64,000 bases of DNA. It comes from Primula veris (Eukaryota; Streptophyta; Magnoliopsida; Ericales; Primulaceae). Below are positions 1 through 12,135 of this stretch, piece after piece. The DNA is taken from the NCBI GenBank assembly GCA_963682055.1, contig OY821746.1, forward strand, positions 10,937,992 to 11,001,991. Direction: 5' to 3'. Made by a program: the position numbers and the translations under genes. Below the pieces are notes generated by a model that did no database searches, was not told the origin of the DNA, and was given only the letters and a program-made list of their open reading frames with translations. Each line of letters starts with the position of its first letter. The stretch's first letter is position 1.

Positions 1-592
1 GACGACGACGACGAAGATGATGCGACTTCCCACCGCGACTAGGCGGATAGTTGTCTATTTTATTCCTTTTGATGATGTCAAAGGGGGAGAAATACCTCTC
101 TATTGTTTTTCTCTTTGCGTTGTATTTCTATTTCCTTTGAGTTGAACAAGTTGTTTTTGATGTAATAAGTAGGAAACGGTTTTACTTGATTATTTTGATG
201 CGTTTTTTCTTACATTTGCTCTTGTTTATATGTCATTGTGTGATTGCGATTTTAACTATGCGTTTGAATCTTATTTGATATTATTGCAATTAGTGCGCAT
301 AGTTTGCTAGTTGATTGGATTATATATATTGTTTTTCTTTTGTGGCGATTGACCATTTTTAGGCAAAACTATGGCCAATTTTTCGCTTGCATATAGATCT
401 TCATAATCCCTAATCGTTTAGCTTGTTTTTACGTCGTTTTAAAATCGGATGTTATGACATTTACTTGCTTTTTCTCTAAAAACTTTTATCCAAGTAAAGC
501 GTCATCTAAACATTTCAATTATACTTGTTTAAACAAAAAGAGCTTATAGTATGTTGAAGTCAATATTTTGTCATCATCAAAAAGGGAGAGAT
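1..592 (+). mobile_element. 3' internal end of a Sirevirus-like Ty1-copia retrotransposon
   Basis: The first bases encode the last acidic codons of an open frame (Asp-rich, stop at about 40-42). Two polypurine-tract-like runs follow: one at about 78-91 inside a GATGATGTCAAAGGGGGAG context, and a second (AAAAGGGAGAGA) directly abutting the LTR at 593. Repeated polypurine tracts upstream of the LTR are a known feature of the Sirevirus lineage of Ty1-copia. The rest of the element lies left of the window, so coding capacity cannot be judged. The long untranslated stretch between the stop codon and the LTR is also typical of this lineage. Lineage assignment is by motif only. Confidence 0.7.
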
Positions 593-1841
593 TGTTGAAC
601 GATGTTCTTCAATTCGATTATTTTAATGATAACAAAAATTGTAAAACATGATAAAAGCTCGTTTTGTGTACTAATCTTTTATCGAGTGTATTAAAGGTTC
701 AAAATGATAAATTGCGTAATTACAAAGCCAATGGTTCAAGCGAAACCTAAATCGGATTAGAAACGAACTAGTTACGGGATTTCAAAGTTTGTCGAGAAAA
801 CCGAAAACAAGCCCAGAACAAAAACGACTGCTTAAACGATCGATCATTTCAGAGAAATTTTCTTCCAGTAAGCTGAACACAAAAACGACCGATCGCAGGC
901 TTAAAACGACCGATCGTTTTAAGTGTGTTTTCTTCCAGTGAGCATAGGACAAAAACGACCGATCGCCATAATAAAACGACCGATCGTTTTATTGATGATT
1001 TCTTCCAGTGAGCATAGATAAAAAACGACCGATCGTTTTGCAGAAACGACCGATCGTTTCTGTAAAATTTCAAATTCCAGCTTTTAAGCCATTCCTGAAA
1101 ATGGGGCGAACCACTGCATTAACCAGCATTCAATTCAGCCAACCAACTGCAACGGTCTGAAATTAATTGCTGCATCTTTTCAACCTACAAAAGAGCTTCA
1201 AAACCTTGAAGGAAGATTATCCAAGCATTCAACAATTAAGCAAATCTTTCTAAGAAATTCTTCAAGCTTATACTTCCAACTTCTCACTTATTATTCATAA
1301 ATTATTCTCGATTATATTCTCATTGTAATCTTATAAATATCGAGATAATATTTGTTAGTGAGTGTTGTATTCAAATCAAACTTGTAAAAGAGTGTTTTAT
1401 AAACTCGTTAGTGAGCGATTGATTGGGTAGAAGCTTTTCAAGCAAGTGTAGCTTAAAAGTTCTAGGCTTTTTCTTTCGGGATACTCATTAAGTGAGGGGG
1501 AGCTAAATCGGCTGATTAAGCTCGTTAAGTTGTAACCTTTGGAACGAGATTCTAGTGAAATACTCGGTAGTGAAAATACCGAGGAGAGGACGTAGGCACG
1601 TTTTGCCGAACCTCTATAAATCTTGCGTTATTTCTTTCCCTCAACTTTTACCTTACGCATTTATTTATCGCTCATCTTTATTGCTTGTTTAGATTATTTA
1701 GCGTTAATTTGGAAACAAAAGAGTTTAGGTTATAAAAACCACTATTTAACTTAGTTAAATATCCATAGATTTAATTCCGCGAAAAACGTACGAAAACCTT
1801 ATTCACCCCCCCTCTAAGGTTTAGACTCCTACGGACCAACA
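593..1841 (+). repeat. 3' LTR of the Sirevirus-like element
   Basis: The LTR runs from TGTTGAACGATG to CGGACCAACA and follows a polypurine tract. A second copy of the same family, in opposite orientation, lies at 40264-41590, which fixes the ends. Positions about 820-1080 hold four ~66 bp tandem units, each with GACCGATCG-type palindromic cores and a TTTCTTCCAGTGAGC-like spacer. The 3' part (about 1480-1841) has the run of C before the terminal CGGACCAACA that is also seen in the related LTRs. Target-site duplication cannot be tested because the left end of the element is outside the window. Confidence 0.8.
821..1080. repeat. Palindrome-bearing ~66 bp tandem repeat inside the LTR
   Basis: Four imperfect units, each starting near AAAAACGACCGATCG and containing a second ACGACCGATCG core, separated by a common TTTCTTCCAGTGAGCATAG-like spacer. 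The core CGATCG is self-complementary. A related five-unit array is present in the solo LTR at about 41040-41370. These could be promoter or enhancer elements of the LTR; that role is inferred. Confidence 0.75.
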
Positions 1842-2452
1842 CAATAAAATAAAGAATTATAAATAGGAAAGCAGTGGTCTACAAAGAGGAATCACCGTAA
1901 ACAATGAAACATCAAAACCGTGTGAATCTACACAAGAATCGAGAAATATCGAATAAAGGAAAATGAAAGCCCTTTTTCGGTAAAAGGTGGATAGAATTGT
2001 AATAAAATGGAAGTATGTTGGTAATATTTGAAAATATCCATAGTTAAAAGGGGAATAAAGGGGGCTCACACACTTGAACAGTGTGTCATGCTAATAATAC
2101 GAGATTTTAAATTTATGTAAATATAGTTTTTTTTTTATTAAAAGCATATTATAAATAGGCTAGTTATACATTCATATTTTTACTTTTGAGAAATATGGTG
2201 TTTTTATATTTATTTAACATTTTGGATTTAAAAAAATCTCACAGAACACAAATAAATCCAAAAAAAAAAAAAACATGGTAAAATGGGATAGAAGTTAATT
2301 GTAATAAAATGGAAGTATGTGGTAATGTTTAAAAACATCCATAGTGAAAGGGTCTATTTGCAATTCCAACCCATATTAAATAAATAAAACCTCGATCAAT
2401 TCATCAATCGCTTGCTTTTGTTTTAGTCCATCATTTAGCTCTACTCTCGCTC
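1842..2452. other. Intergenic / UBC13 upstream region with a short duplication
   Basis: AT-rich sequence between the LTR and the UBC13 gene. A ~70 bp block (about 1980-2051) containing AAAATGGAAGTATG and ATCCATAG is repeated at about 2278-2351 in direct orientation. No gene is seen here. Confidence 0.5.
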
Positions 2453-2453
2453 T

Positions 2454-2463
2454 CTATAAAAAT
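2454..2463 (+). promoter_or_regulatory. Candidate TATA box of the UBC13 gene
   Basis: CTATAAAAAT lies about 70 bp upstream of the start codon at 2533, after a pyrimidine-rich CTCTCGCTCT stretch. The following TA-rich run makes the exact TATA position uncertain. Confidence 0.35.
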
Positions 2464-2532
2464 ATATACATATAAATATAAATACATCTATATATATATA
2501 TATATTTATATTTATATTATTATATATAAGAA

Positions 2533-5500
2533 ATGGCGAACAGCAATCTACCACGAAGAATAATCAAGGTAATAATCTCGATCTTGCTACTTATTAATTA
2601 CTATTATTGATTCCTATTTAAGTGCTTATGATCTCGAATTATTTATTTGTTGATCTAACAGGAAACTCAGCGTCTTCTCAGCGAACCTGGTAAAACCCTA
2701 ATTCTTTTCCTTTTTCAATATTCGTATTTTTGTGTGATTATTTATGTGGGTTTTGGTTTGATTGTACTGATTTTAGCTGTTTTTGTGATTTATGGATGTG
2801 GTTTATGGGGATTTATGATTAAATTAGGAATAAAATTGAGTTTTCATTTTGTGTGGAAATAGATTATTACTAAAAAATTGTCTGTTGGTTTTGGGTATAT
2901 AAACTAGGTAGTGACAGTAGTCGAAATGGTGTAATTTTTGGTGGCAAAATGAAAAAAAAAAAGAGCAGAATAATGTGGCTTATGGGGATTTATGAGAAAA
3001 TTAGGAATATAATTGATTTTTCATTTTGTGTGGGAATTGATTATTAAGTAGTACTATTTTCTGTCACTGTTGGCTATTTTAATAAATTAGGTGGAGATTT
3101 TTCATTTTTTGTGGAAAAATGAAAAGAAACAGAATGCATACATATATTAGTTACTGTTAGTTTCGTAAGTTCTGAACGATATTATACATTATTTTGGAAA
3201 ATTACTTATTAGTCACTTGTGGCTTGATAAAATTAGGAATAAAATTGAGTTTTCATTTTGTGTGGAACTAGATTATTACTATTTTTTTTACTGTTGGGTA
3301 TTGGTAAGTAAATAAGGTAGTGGCAGTAGCTGAAAGGGTGGAGTTTATTGTTGGAAAATAGAAAGAAACAGAATATATGCATATACGAGTTACTGTTAGT
3401 TTCGTAAGTTATAAACGGAATTACACGTAAATTTGTGAAATTGTTTATCGGTCACTTGTGTACTTTTCCCATTTTAACCAAAAGTGTAATCTTTACGAGG
3501 TGGAATCGAATTCCCACTTTTCTTGATTCCTTGGAATTGTATGTGTAAAAGAAATGAGAGTCGGATAAAGTTATTTTGTTCAAAAGTACAAGTTAACACT
3601 TCTTTGTGTTTGCCAAACAAACCCTATTGTTATATGTGGGATTACTATTTTTAGACCTTCATTTTGTAAAGATTAGGTAAAGATAGAAGAGTATAGTGGT
3701 GGAAGCCCATCTTAGATATTTTAAGTTAAACTGCACAAGAAGATTAGAATTGACTGTTTTTCAAACTATCCGAGTCGCTCCCAATTTCAATCTCATTTTA
3801 CAAATTTTTAGTTACAAAGAGATTTAAATAGCACATCAACCTTTATATATGTTTCATTTTCTCAATCTGTTTTAGCTGGATAGAAGAGGATAAGAAAATC
3901 GAGGGCTAAATCGCTAATTAAGATGTTATAACATATTTGGATAATTTACTTATACCTTTGAAAAAATTAAGAATAGCACAGAATACCAAATGACAATTCT
4001 GTAAATTTACTTGACACTTATAGGAGGAAAACAAGGTGTATAGTGTTCAATAATTGTTGTCTTGTTGTGTCAGATGTTCAAGTCCTTCCAATGTTAATGA
4101 TATTTGTGGATCAAAGTAGTCCAGACTGCAGAGTGATATGTGACCACTTGTACATTTTGTTAATATTCAGTACTATAATTTTCTTCTACTTTTAAAAGTA
4201 GCCCGATAACAATTCGCTAATTATCATTTGTAGCTTAATTGCAGGATTCGTCATAAGTGGTGTCGCTTCCTGGTCGGGGATGCGGGAATCGCGATTCCGG
4301 CGTCTGAACCACCGGGATTCGCACCAGAGTTGAGGCAGAGGGAGGGGAGAGAGAGAGAGGAGGGGTGAGAGAAAGAAAGAGGGCGGCTGTATTAAATGAA
4401 GGGTATACGAAATAATACTAACTGGGTTTAAGTAAGGGGACCCCCTTTTGTGCAGTCAGTGTGTTTGACTGCACATTGTACCGTTAATTCGTGGACCGTT
4501 TGATTACTTTAGATTAGATCTGAACCGTAGGATCTAAAATCCTATTGAAAAAAGAAACCTTAAATTACTATTCTACCCTTAAATCTTACGGTCTAAATCT
4601 AAAGTAAATGATCCAACGGTCCTCTGTTTAACGGTGCTTTGTACCGTTCAATGTAGAACGGCACAAAAGAAAAACCCTTAAGTAAGTGGGTGGGCCTTAC
4701 TTTTTAAAGTTGTGTTATTAAAAAATCGGAGTAATATACAGTATATGGGTCATACTGTTTTCTCCCTTATGGCTATATCTATGGAGGGGGCTGTGTGTCA
4801 CTATGATGACCATAAAGTCTTTTTTTAATCTTTTTTCTTAATTATCATTACACAGTATGAAAAATCCTATTTGCCCAGTAGGCTTGTGCCTTTTCCCAAA
4901 AACTATGTAACTACTCCTACAAATCATGTTAATGTAACAAGAGAACTAGACAACAGATGAAATACTACATGTTAAAGTATTTAACGAATATAAAATATAT
5001 ATTAAAAAATAAAAATATACTAGACGCTCCCCCCTTTTTTAACCATGCGCTTCCGCGCACCCGCTCCCGCTTCGTGCAACTATGATTTTTAGTATCATAA
5101 ATACTGTACAAAGAATTGAGTTCCTAATTTAGTTTTATTTCGCCTTTCTCCACATGTCGACATTGTGTTTGTATTGCCATCTTACCTCCATACCGTGCTA
5201 TCAAATTTCTTCTAAACACAGCGGCTTCTTTTTTTACGCCCTTGCAACCTAGCTCTAACTTTTCCTTCGTTGCATTTTTATTTCCCATTTTCTTCTTGTT
5301 TTATCAGTAATTGAATTTTGGTTCGTCAAGTTGGAGTCGCTCTTACTTTATCATAAACTTGTGAGTTTGAACTCATCTGTTTAGTATCTCTTACGCAGCA
5401 CCTGGAATTAGTGCATCTCCTTCAGAAGAAAATATGCGTTACTTTAACGTCATGATTCTTGGTCCAACACAATCTCCTTATGAAGGTATTTTAACAACCA

Positions 5501-7895
5501 TTCTCTCTGGGCTTGGAAGATTATGGCTAGTTTTTTTGTTTCTTTGTTTGGTAATCGGTTATAAATTTTTGTCACTTAGAGCATAAAATAGTGTTCGCTT
5601 TTGCGTAGGAGGGGTTTTCAAGCTGGAGCTCTTTTTACCTGAAGAATACCCAATGACAGCCCCAAAGGTATTATTGTTTATATTAAGCTGGTTACTATCT
5701 TCATGCTTGATTAGGAATGAGTGCAGCTGTTGTGTTTTTGAATTTAAGCTAATCATCAACTAACCCTCAATCTCTTGTTCCACTGTAACTAACTTCAAAA
5801 TTTCACTTTAGCTTATGCTTTACTTTTTTCATCGTTTGTCAACTGTGTTCAACTTTTCCTATAATTAGTAATGGTTCATGTAATTTCAAAGTAAATGGCA
5901 ACCATTTTCAATAGTATTGAGCAAAGAAAATTTGGTCAGTAGTTTTCAAAATTTAGCATCCTTTTGTTATGCTGTCTAACTTATTATCTTTCTGTGAAAC
6001 TACTCTAATAAGCCTATTTAAATTCACCACCCTATTACTTCTTTTATTGGTGTCATGGTGTCACAATTCTTCCATGTATGCTTGCAAGGGAAAACATACT
6101 CTTGTATTGAAACTGGTTTTCATTCAAATTTTTATCCATCTAATATTTATGTTCTTTTAAATTCTTTCCTGCTTGTTTATGGTAATAAGCAACCTTAGGT
6201 TTTGTTCAAGAGTTTATATTAATGGGGGAAGCTATGCCTACAGGTTGGCAAATGTCATTTTGTGAGCCAATTGGTTTTTAGATTTTCAACCCGTCAAATT
6301 GAGCTTACTGATAGATATGGCAATCGTTGGTGAGATATATTAAAAATATTGCTATTTGAGTTATCTCTGAGTGTATATGATGTTTATGATTTTTGAGGAT
6401 TTTTAGTAGCTTCTTTTGCATAAAAGAGCAGATACACCGTTGGAGGTTAGATGCAGGGTGTCTGTATATCTATGCCATTTCTTTGTCAGTTTTCGGGCTG
6501 TTGTGTCTTCAGGTTTCTTTATAAGGTGTTTGCTCTGTCTCAATAAGTCTACCATAAATTATGAACTCTGGTTGTATGCTGTTAGCGACTGGGAAAAGGT
6601 GTACACAATTTGACATGGTCATAAACAGATGAGACAGTTGTCTTGTTGCTTATTTGTAGCACTTAGCTGTTTGTAGTCATAGGATATAGTTTTATGCAGA
6701 TACATATCAATTTGACTGTCAAGAGTGCCTTAAAATGATGCCACGAGGTTTCTTTCTAATTGTGGGTCTACCTAAGTGTTAGCCTGTTAGGTACCCGTTT
6801 CCGTACCCTTTAGCTCATAATGAAATTATTGTCTATTCTTGTGGAAAATTCCCATTTTGCAATTCTTAATCAACACATGTGCTTCCCTGGCTTGTAACTT
6901 CTGTAGTTAAACCCTGCACGTTGATTTTATACACATCATTCGCATCTAAATACACTGATAGTGGCATTCATTTGGAATGTCTGTACTTATAGTAGTTACT
7001 AGTTAGCCCTATAACGAATCACATTACTTTGATGCCCTATCTTATTTATCTGACATAGTTGTTCATACAATATCGTTCCTTTTACAGGTTCGATTTCTCA
7101 CCAAAATCTACCATCCGAATATTGACAAGGTAGTTTATGGTACCAACAGTCTCATGATAAGATTTTTGGTTTGGTTATTGCTTTTCCTGTTTAATGATCA
7201 AGTACGTGTTTCTGCATGCAGCTGGGAAGGATATGTCTTGATATTCTTAAGGACAAATGGAGCCCTGCGCTGCAGATTCGCACTGTGCTTTTGAGGTATA
7301 GATATTTATTCAAATCATTTTACATGAATCATTTTTAAAATTTATGTTCTGCAATAATTGTTTTTCGTTAATCAATATTCAGTTTTGTATAGCATGAAGT
7401 GATGCAACCTGATATGCTATGGTGACATATTTAGAAGTTGACATGTTTTTTTTTAATATCTTAGCATTCAAGCCCTTCTGAGTGCTCCGAACCCAGACGA
7501 TCCTTTATCTGAGAACATTGCAAAACATTGGAAATCAAATGAAACTGAAGCTGTTGAAACTGGTACAGCACACCGCCTACTTCTCTTTGTTACTGTTATT
7601 GTATTATGTAAAAACGGGTTTCGTTTCATATGCTTTGGAACGATTTGGATCTAGTGGGTTTGCATTAGAATCTTCAATGCTGTGTGCATTACTAAATCCC
7701 GACCCTCTATCAGAACAGAGAGATGATGCGCAGGAAAACACTCTCTCCCCTGATAGAGACTCTGGAACAGTAATGCATGCTGAATTAAAATGTATGTCTA
7801 TATCTATCATTCCCTTACCCTGACCTGAGACTGAGTACTTTCATTTGTATTCTGCAGCTAAAGAATGGACCCGCCTGTATGCAACCGGAGCTTGA
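2533..7895 (+). CDS. UBC13: Ubiquitin-conjugating enzyme E2, UBC13 type (plant UBC35/UBC36)
   Basis: E2 enzyme that, with a UEV/MMS2 partner, builds Lys63-linked ubiquitin chains for DNA-damage tolerance and signalling (family knowledge). Eight exons, all with GT-AG borders, join in frame: 2533-2568, 2662-2689, 5399-5485, 5609-5667, 7088-7129, 7222-7295, 7465-7562, 7858-7895. They give 153 aa, the usual plant UBC13 length. The product starts [12 protein letters not shown] and carries the E2 HPN motif at residues 79-81 (Tyr-His-Pro-Asn-Ile) and the active-site Cys89 in GRICLD. No stop or frameshift is present, so the gene looks functional. Intron 2 is unusually long (2709 bp), with internal duplications and a MITE. 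Intron 4 (1420 bp) has no recognisable insert. Confidence 0.96.
2800..3465. repeat. Diverged duplications inside UBC13 intron 2
   Basis: A segment beginning TTAGGAATAAAATTGAG and followed by TTTTCATTTTGTGTGG occurs three times (near 2825, 3000 and 3235). A segment with GTTACTGTTAGTTTCGTAAG occurs twice (near 3150 and 3390). The arrangement suggests a ~240 bp local tandem duplication plus an older partial copy. No function is evident. Confidence 0.6.
4437..4677. mobile_element. Mutator-type MITE in UBC13 intron 2
   Basis: A 241 bp element flanked by perfect 9 bp direct repeats TTAAGTAAG (4428-4436 and 4678-4686). The ends are inverted: GGG plus TTTTGTGC on the left matches the reverse complement of GCACAAAAG plus CCC on the right. 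The interior is also palindromic around the GTACCGTT and TTTAGATT motifs. A 9 bp duplication is the Mutator superfamily signature. There is no coding capacity. It lies deep in the intron, in no obvious conflict with splice sites. Confidence 0.75.
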
Positions 7896-8545
7896 AGAAT
7901 GGCCATAAAATATCTGAAAGTAACAGAATGTTCTCTCCTCCATATGTTAAACAATAACCGAGTTTAATGAAATTAAGGGAGATAATTCTTCCTAGATGAT
8001 CGGGGTTGGATATTGTCAAAGTTTCCCATATCTGCTCATTATTGTTTTTCGACTTCTAAACCTTGTACCCAAAATGTATAATCCCATAAGTTATTTTGAA
8101 AATTTCGTAATGCTATTTTGTAGCAATAGTTGATCGTCGAAAAGATTAGCATAATAAGCCTTTCCACTTTACCTACTCCTATGACAATCTTGAGTATCCA
8201 ACTTTTGATCTACAAATCTTATCAAGTCTTCAGTTATGAGAAATTTTAAGTGATGCGTTTTTGTTCGTAAATCATTTGAAAATGCAAGAATTTAGCTGCT
8301 GAACATCAAAATGTCAGATTATGGTTCTATAAATGCGAAGAAATTTATGATGCCTAAGGTTCTACTAATGCAAATAGCGTACAAATACAGTCCCTCCTTA
8401 TTAGTTATTACCATTATGAATTATTCCAGGTTGGCAGTCTTTCAGGGAAAACTATCGTTTTTGTTTCTGTATGAATTATAGTACCACTTTAAATTTCTTT
8501 TCAGTTTAAAGAAAATCAAGGCAAGATGTCAGATAAGATCCGGTA
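7896..8545. other. UBC13 3' UTR and downstream intergenic DNA
   Basis: Follows the UBC13 stop codon. The first ~250 bp are probably the 3' UTR. Nothing else is recognised. Confidence 0.5.
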
Positions 8546-9476
8546 GGGTTTGGTTACGTATGTTTTGTCACTTTTACGATTGGTGATCTAACTTTTAATA
8601 ATTTTATTTTAGCGACGTAAATTTATATTTTGACTTATTTTAGTGACCCGCCGTTACAATTTTTGGATGAAAAGCGTTTTGAAATTTCAATTTAGTCGGT
8701 ATAGTTAAAAAAAATACGATAAACGCTTAAACATTATAAAATTACACATTTAAATAAAAACAATTACATGAAATCTTTTAAAACTATCAAATGCAAGTTA
8801 CATTTTCATATGTAAATTGAAAAAACAAACAAGTTTTGTAAATGCAAATTTAAAAATGATATAAAACTATCAAACTACGTGCTACAAACTAATATATAAA
8901 TATAAGTTAAATCGTTCTTTTTTTATGCTATGTAAGTTTATTATTAAACTTATTAAAGACGTATGAATTTTTTGAGTGATTAGTCTTATACTAAAATAAA
9001 ATAAGAGTCTAATTAGATTCTAGCTCGCACATATTTGGTTTTATTATATCAAAATTTATTGATGTAAGATGATGTTAACAAGTTTTGATTTTATTATATA
9101 TATTTATTTATACGTGAAGAATTAAAAAAAATGAAAAATTATTAAAATTGAGTTGTTAGTAAATATTATTTCAATTGATTAGTTTTGTAAAGATATATTT
9201 ATATCATCCAACAAATAGAGTTCATATGGTGATCGATGCTTTTATTCATTTTATTTGTTAATTGTGCAACTCAGTTAAACACATATTTTATATAAGGGTG
9301 TAATTTAAGTGAGCTTTTATAAGTGTGTAATTTTTACAATTTTTAAATGTTTATTGTTAAATTTTAAACATTAAAAAGACAAACTATAAATTTATGTCAT
9401 TAAAACAGAATTGTTAAAATTTAAGTCATCAATCCTAAAAATAGTCAAAAACATGGCACTAAACCATAATTAACCC
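8546..9476. mobile_element. Non-autonomous long-TIR element (Mutator-like)
   Basis: The left end from GGGTTTGGTTACG and the reverse complement of the right end (GGGTTAATTATGG) share an imperfect inverted repeat of roughly 100 bp, including the blocks GATTGGTGATCTAA / GATTGATGACTTAA and GACGTAAATTTATA / GACATAAATTTATA. The flanking 9-mers GATCCGGTA (8537-8545) and AATCCGGCT (9477-9485) share a six-base ATCCGG core, compatible with an eroded 9 bp target duplication. The interior is AT-rich with no reading frame. Confidence 0.5.
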
Positions 9477-11500
9477 AATCCGGCTTCAACATGATTTGAA
9501 CGTGCTTGAAAAATCGAAAATGGTTTGGCCTTTGCTTGAAGTTGTCCATATAGATTAGGAATTACGCAGCTTTAGGTTAAAGTATGCTACAGCTAGAATA
9601 ATCATATCAGTTTGTAAACAGGCTTAGTTAAATTTTACACTATCTTAGACTTAATTAACGATTTACGTTTTTTTATAATGAAATGCCACTTATGAGAAGG
9701 CAAATTTTTCAAGATGGGAGCAAAACAGTACAGACAGTGATTTTTAACGGATCCAAATCGGGACTAAGAACTTTTCTGAATATATGTATTTAATTCTTAT
9801 ATACTCACTCCGTTCTATTTAATTATCTATTATGAAATTACGTTTAATTTTAACCAGTCAAGAACTTGTAACAAAATTATCGGAATAAATTTTTTAAAAG
9901 TTGATCATATAGTTCAAATGTTAAATTTTATGATTAGATTTAAAAAAAATTCGTTTCGATAATTTTGATATAATTTATAAATCAGTTAAAATTACATTTA
10001 GTTTCGTAATAAACAATTAAATATACGTGTATATGTATATATAGCGTTCACATGTTCACATGTGCTTGTCCGTCTCCATTTAGACCCAATGAAATGAGAA
10101 GAATACTAAACTCGCGACTAGTCAAAATGATGACAAAGAAGGATAAAAAGTTATTGCGGCGAACATGAGGTATAATCTTGTAGAATTGCTTAGAGTTATT
10201 TTTAACTTACTCCCTAGTGTTTCTATTTTTACAAACTTCGACCCACCACTTCTTAAAAAGGTATTTACACCCTCTATAGTACAAGAGCAGTCGATTTATA
10301 AGCTACACACGATGAATTGAGCATCTAATTAATCACTTGAACAGGTGTTCAAAAGTTACATCCAAACAAGCTCTTAATTGCATATTGATTCTCATTGTAA
10401 CTCCGGTTCAGCTCTAGTTAATTTTGAATATTATTGAAATTTGAGACGAAGTATACTAAACCTAGTTAACAATTGAATGCTATAAGGAGTATAAAGATGA
10501 AATACCCGTAACTCGTACGGTAACTCCACCCGATCCAACCCGACGAGGTCATGTTTTTAACAAATAAAACTACAACTAAAAAGTACAACGCATAGCAACA
10601 CCAGCTTAATTACATGTTTTATATTTTAAGCTATTGAAAATTTGTTTGTGAACGTGAGTACAATAGCTACAAAATTGAAAGTCGTATGTTCGCTTATGAT
10701 TCTCTTGAATAGTGGCATTTCATTTTTTACCAAAGAATTTTCGTTTGTATATTTCATCTTGTAATAACAAAAACGTTTACAAAATTAGATGCTTTTACAA
10801 AAGTAATTAAAAATTGACATAATCGTGTATACAATAACACTTAATACATAATCATGATTTGTATTCAAAAGTCGCTCGGCAGACCAAAGGTGAGACATAT
10901 GGCATGTGACATAGGTGAATAGGCCGGGCCTAAGAGGGACCTACACGAGAAAACCATGTTAACATTTTGTTGGGTTTTTTTGGATTATCTTTAATATATA
11001 TGTTATAAATATAATCCACAAGCTTAATTAAGCATTATACATTATTAAATTATCAATATTCTATAAAGAATTTTTTCAGAAACTATGAAAAAAATATTTG
11101 AACAGTCGAATACAAACCAAAATAAGCATAATGATGTATAAACATATAGATCTGAAGTGCAACTCTTGATCGATTTATGATATAACCAACAAGCTTAAGA
11201 TTTCATATATTTTGACCAGGTTGACCTGTTTGACTTGGGTCGACCAGGGTAGGACTCATATCAAAAAGTTTTTTACTAATCGCGACGACAGACTAAGGCC
11301 TAGCAGAACAAGACGGGGACTTATGAAACAAAGCAAATGAGACTTCTAGCCAAATAAGTGCTAAGAAATTAAAATATGAAAAACAAAGGGTCAAGTTAGT
11401 AAAACTGTAAAACCCGTAGGAATGTTTGAAATATGTATTAAAACAGCAATCCAATTTTAGACGACTTTTGAGAATTGCGGTCTTTCTTGAGTTGGAATTT
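9477..11500. other. Intergenic region upstream of the kinase gene
   Basis: Apart from the hairpin MITE at about 9810-10022 I see no gene. The segment around 11210-11260 has paired TTGACC/GGTCGACC motifs that may come from an old element, but no ends could be defined. Confidence 0.5.
9810..10022. mobile_element. Hairpin MITE, Stowaway-like, right end truncated
   Basis: A ~200 bp palindromic element. The left arm (ATTTAATTATCTATTATG... AAATTATCGGAA) is mirrored by the reverse complement of the right arm (ATTTAATTGTTTATTACG... AAATTATCGAAA). The left terminus has ACTCACTCCGTTC, similar to Stowaway ends; the matching right terminus is missing. A related hairpin lies at about 31808-32015. Confidence 0.55.
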
Positions 11501-11574
11501 TAGACAACTTGGAAATCTGTGTTTTTTTTTTTCCAGTCAATTGATAACTCCCTCTCTCTCTCTCTCCTGATAAG

Positions 11575-12115
11575 GTGAGTTTCATTTCCACTTCAATTAT
11601 TAAGCATTTTTAATTGTGTATTGATTTTCTTTTACTTTTGGAATTTTTTGGAGATGAATATGTGAAATATGATTTATTTATTGGGATATTGTCATCTGTA
11701 AATGATGTCTCAAATTTCAGCTTCTTTCTTTGGAAATTCAGATTTATCTTACAAAATCATGTCCTTTTACTTATTTTTTATCAAATGATTTTAACTTTGC
11801 TAAAGTATTTATTGATTTGTTTCTCCTAAACTGGAAACTCCAAACTCTTGAATTGTTATTAGATTAATATTAGATTTGAACCTTTTCAACTTATCCTCAA
11901 TTTCCATTCTATGTATTGTTTATCAGAACACAATAAAGTGAATTTTGTTAAGTGCATGAGAGAAAATAAAATGAAAGATGTTGAAGTTTGCCAATTTCCT
12001 TTCCTTTCTAGAATATGAGATTATGGTTTCCATCGGGAACAATTATGAAATGCTTTCTATAACTTTTAAATTCCCATTCTGACCTGCTTATATGTTATTT
12101 TGTTTGATTTGGCAG
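11575..12115 (+). other. Predicted leader (5' UTR) intron of the kinase gene
   Basis: A CT-rich segment (11549-11567) ends in ATAAG|GTGAGT, a near-consensus donor. TTTGGCAG|GGAAG is the acceptor, 20 bases before the first ATG of the kinase at 12136. This predicts a 541 bp leader intron. Inferred from splice motifs; no transcript evidence. Confidence 0.55.
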
Positions 12116-12135
12116 GGAAGTGATTTGCTGTGATA

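Noticed and set aside
821..1080. Regularly spaced repeats that could suggest a CRISPR-like array
   Set aside because: Units are contiguous, diverged, lie within an LTR and recur in a second LTR copy; the genome is a plant's.
7482..7823. 113 aa frame overlapping the UBC13 gene
   Set aside because: It reads exon 7 in a wrong frame and runs through intron 7; the UBC13 exon structure explains the region.
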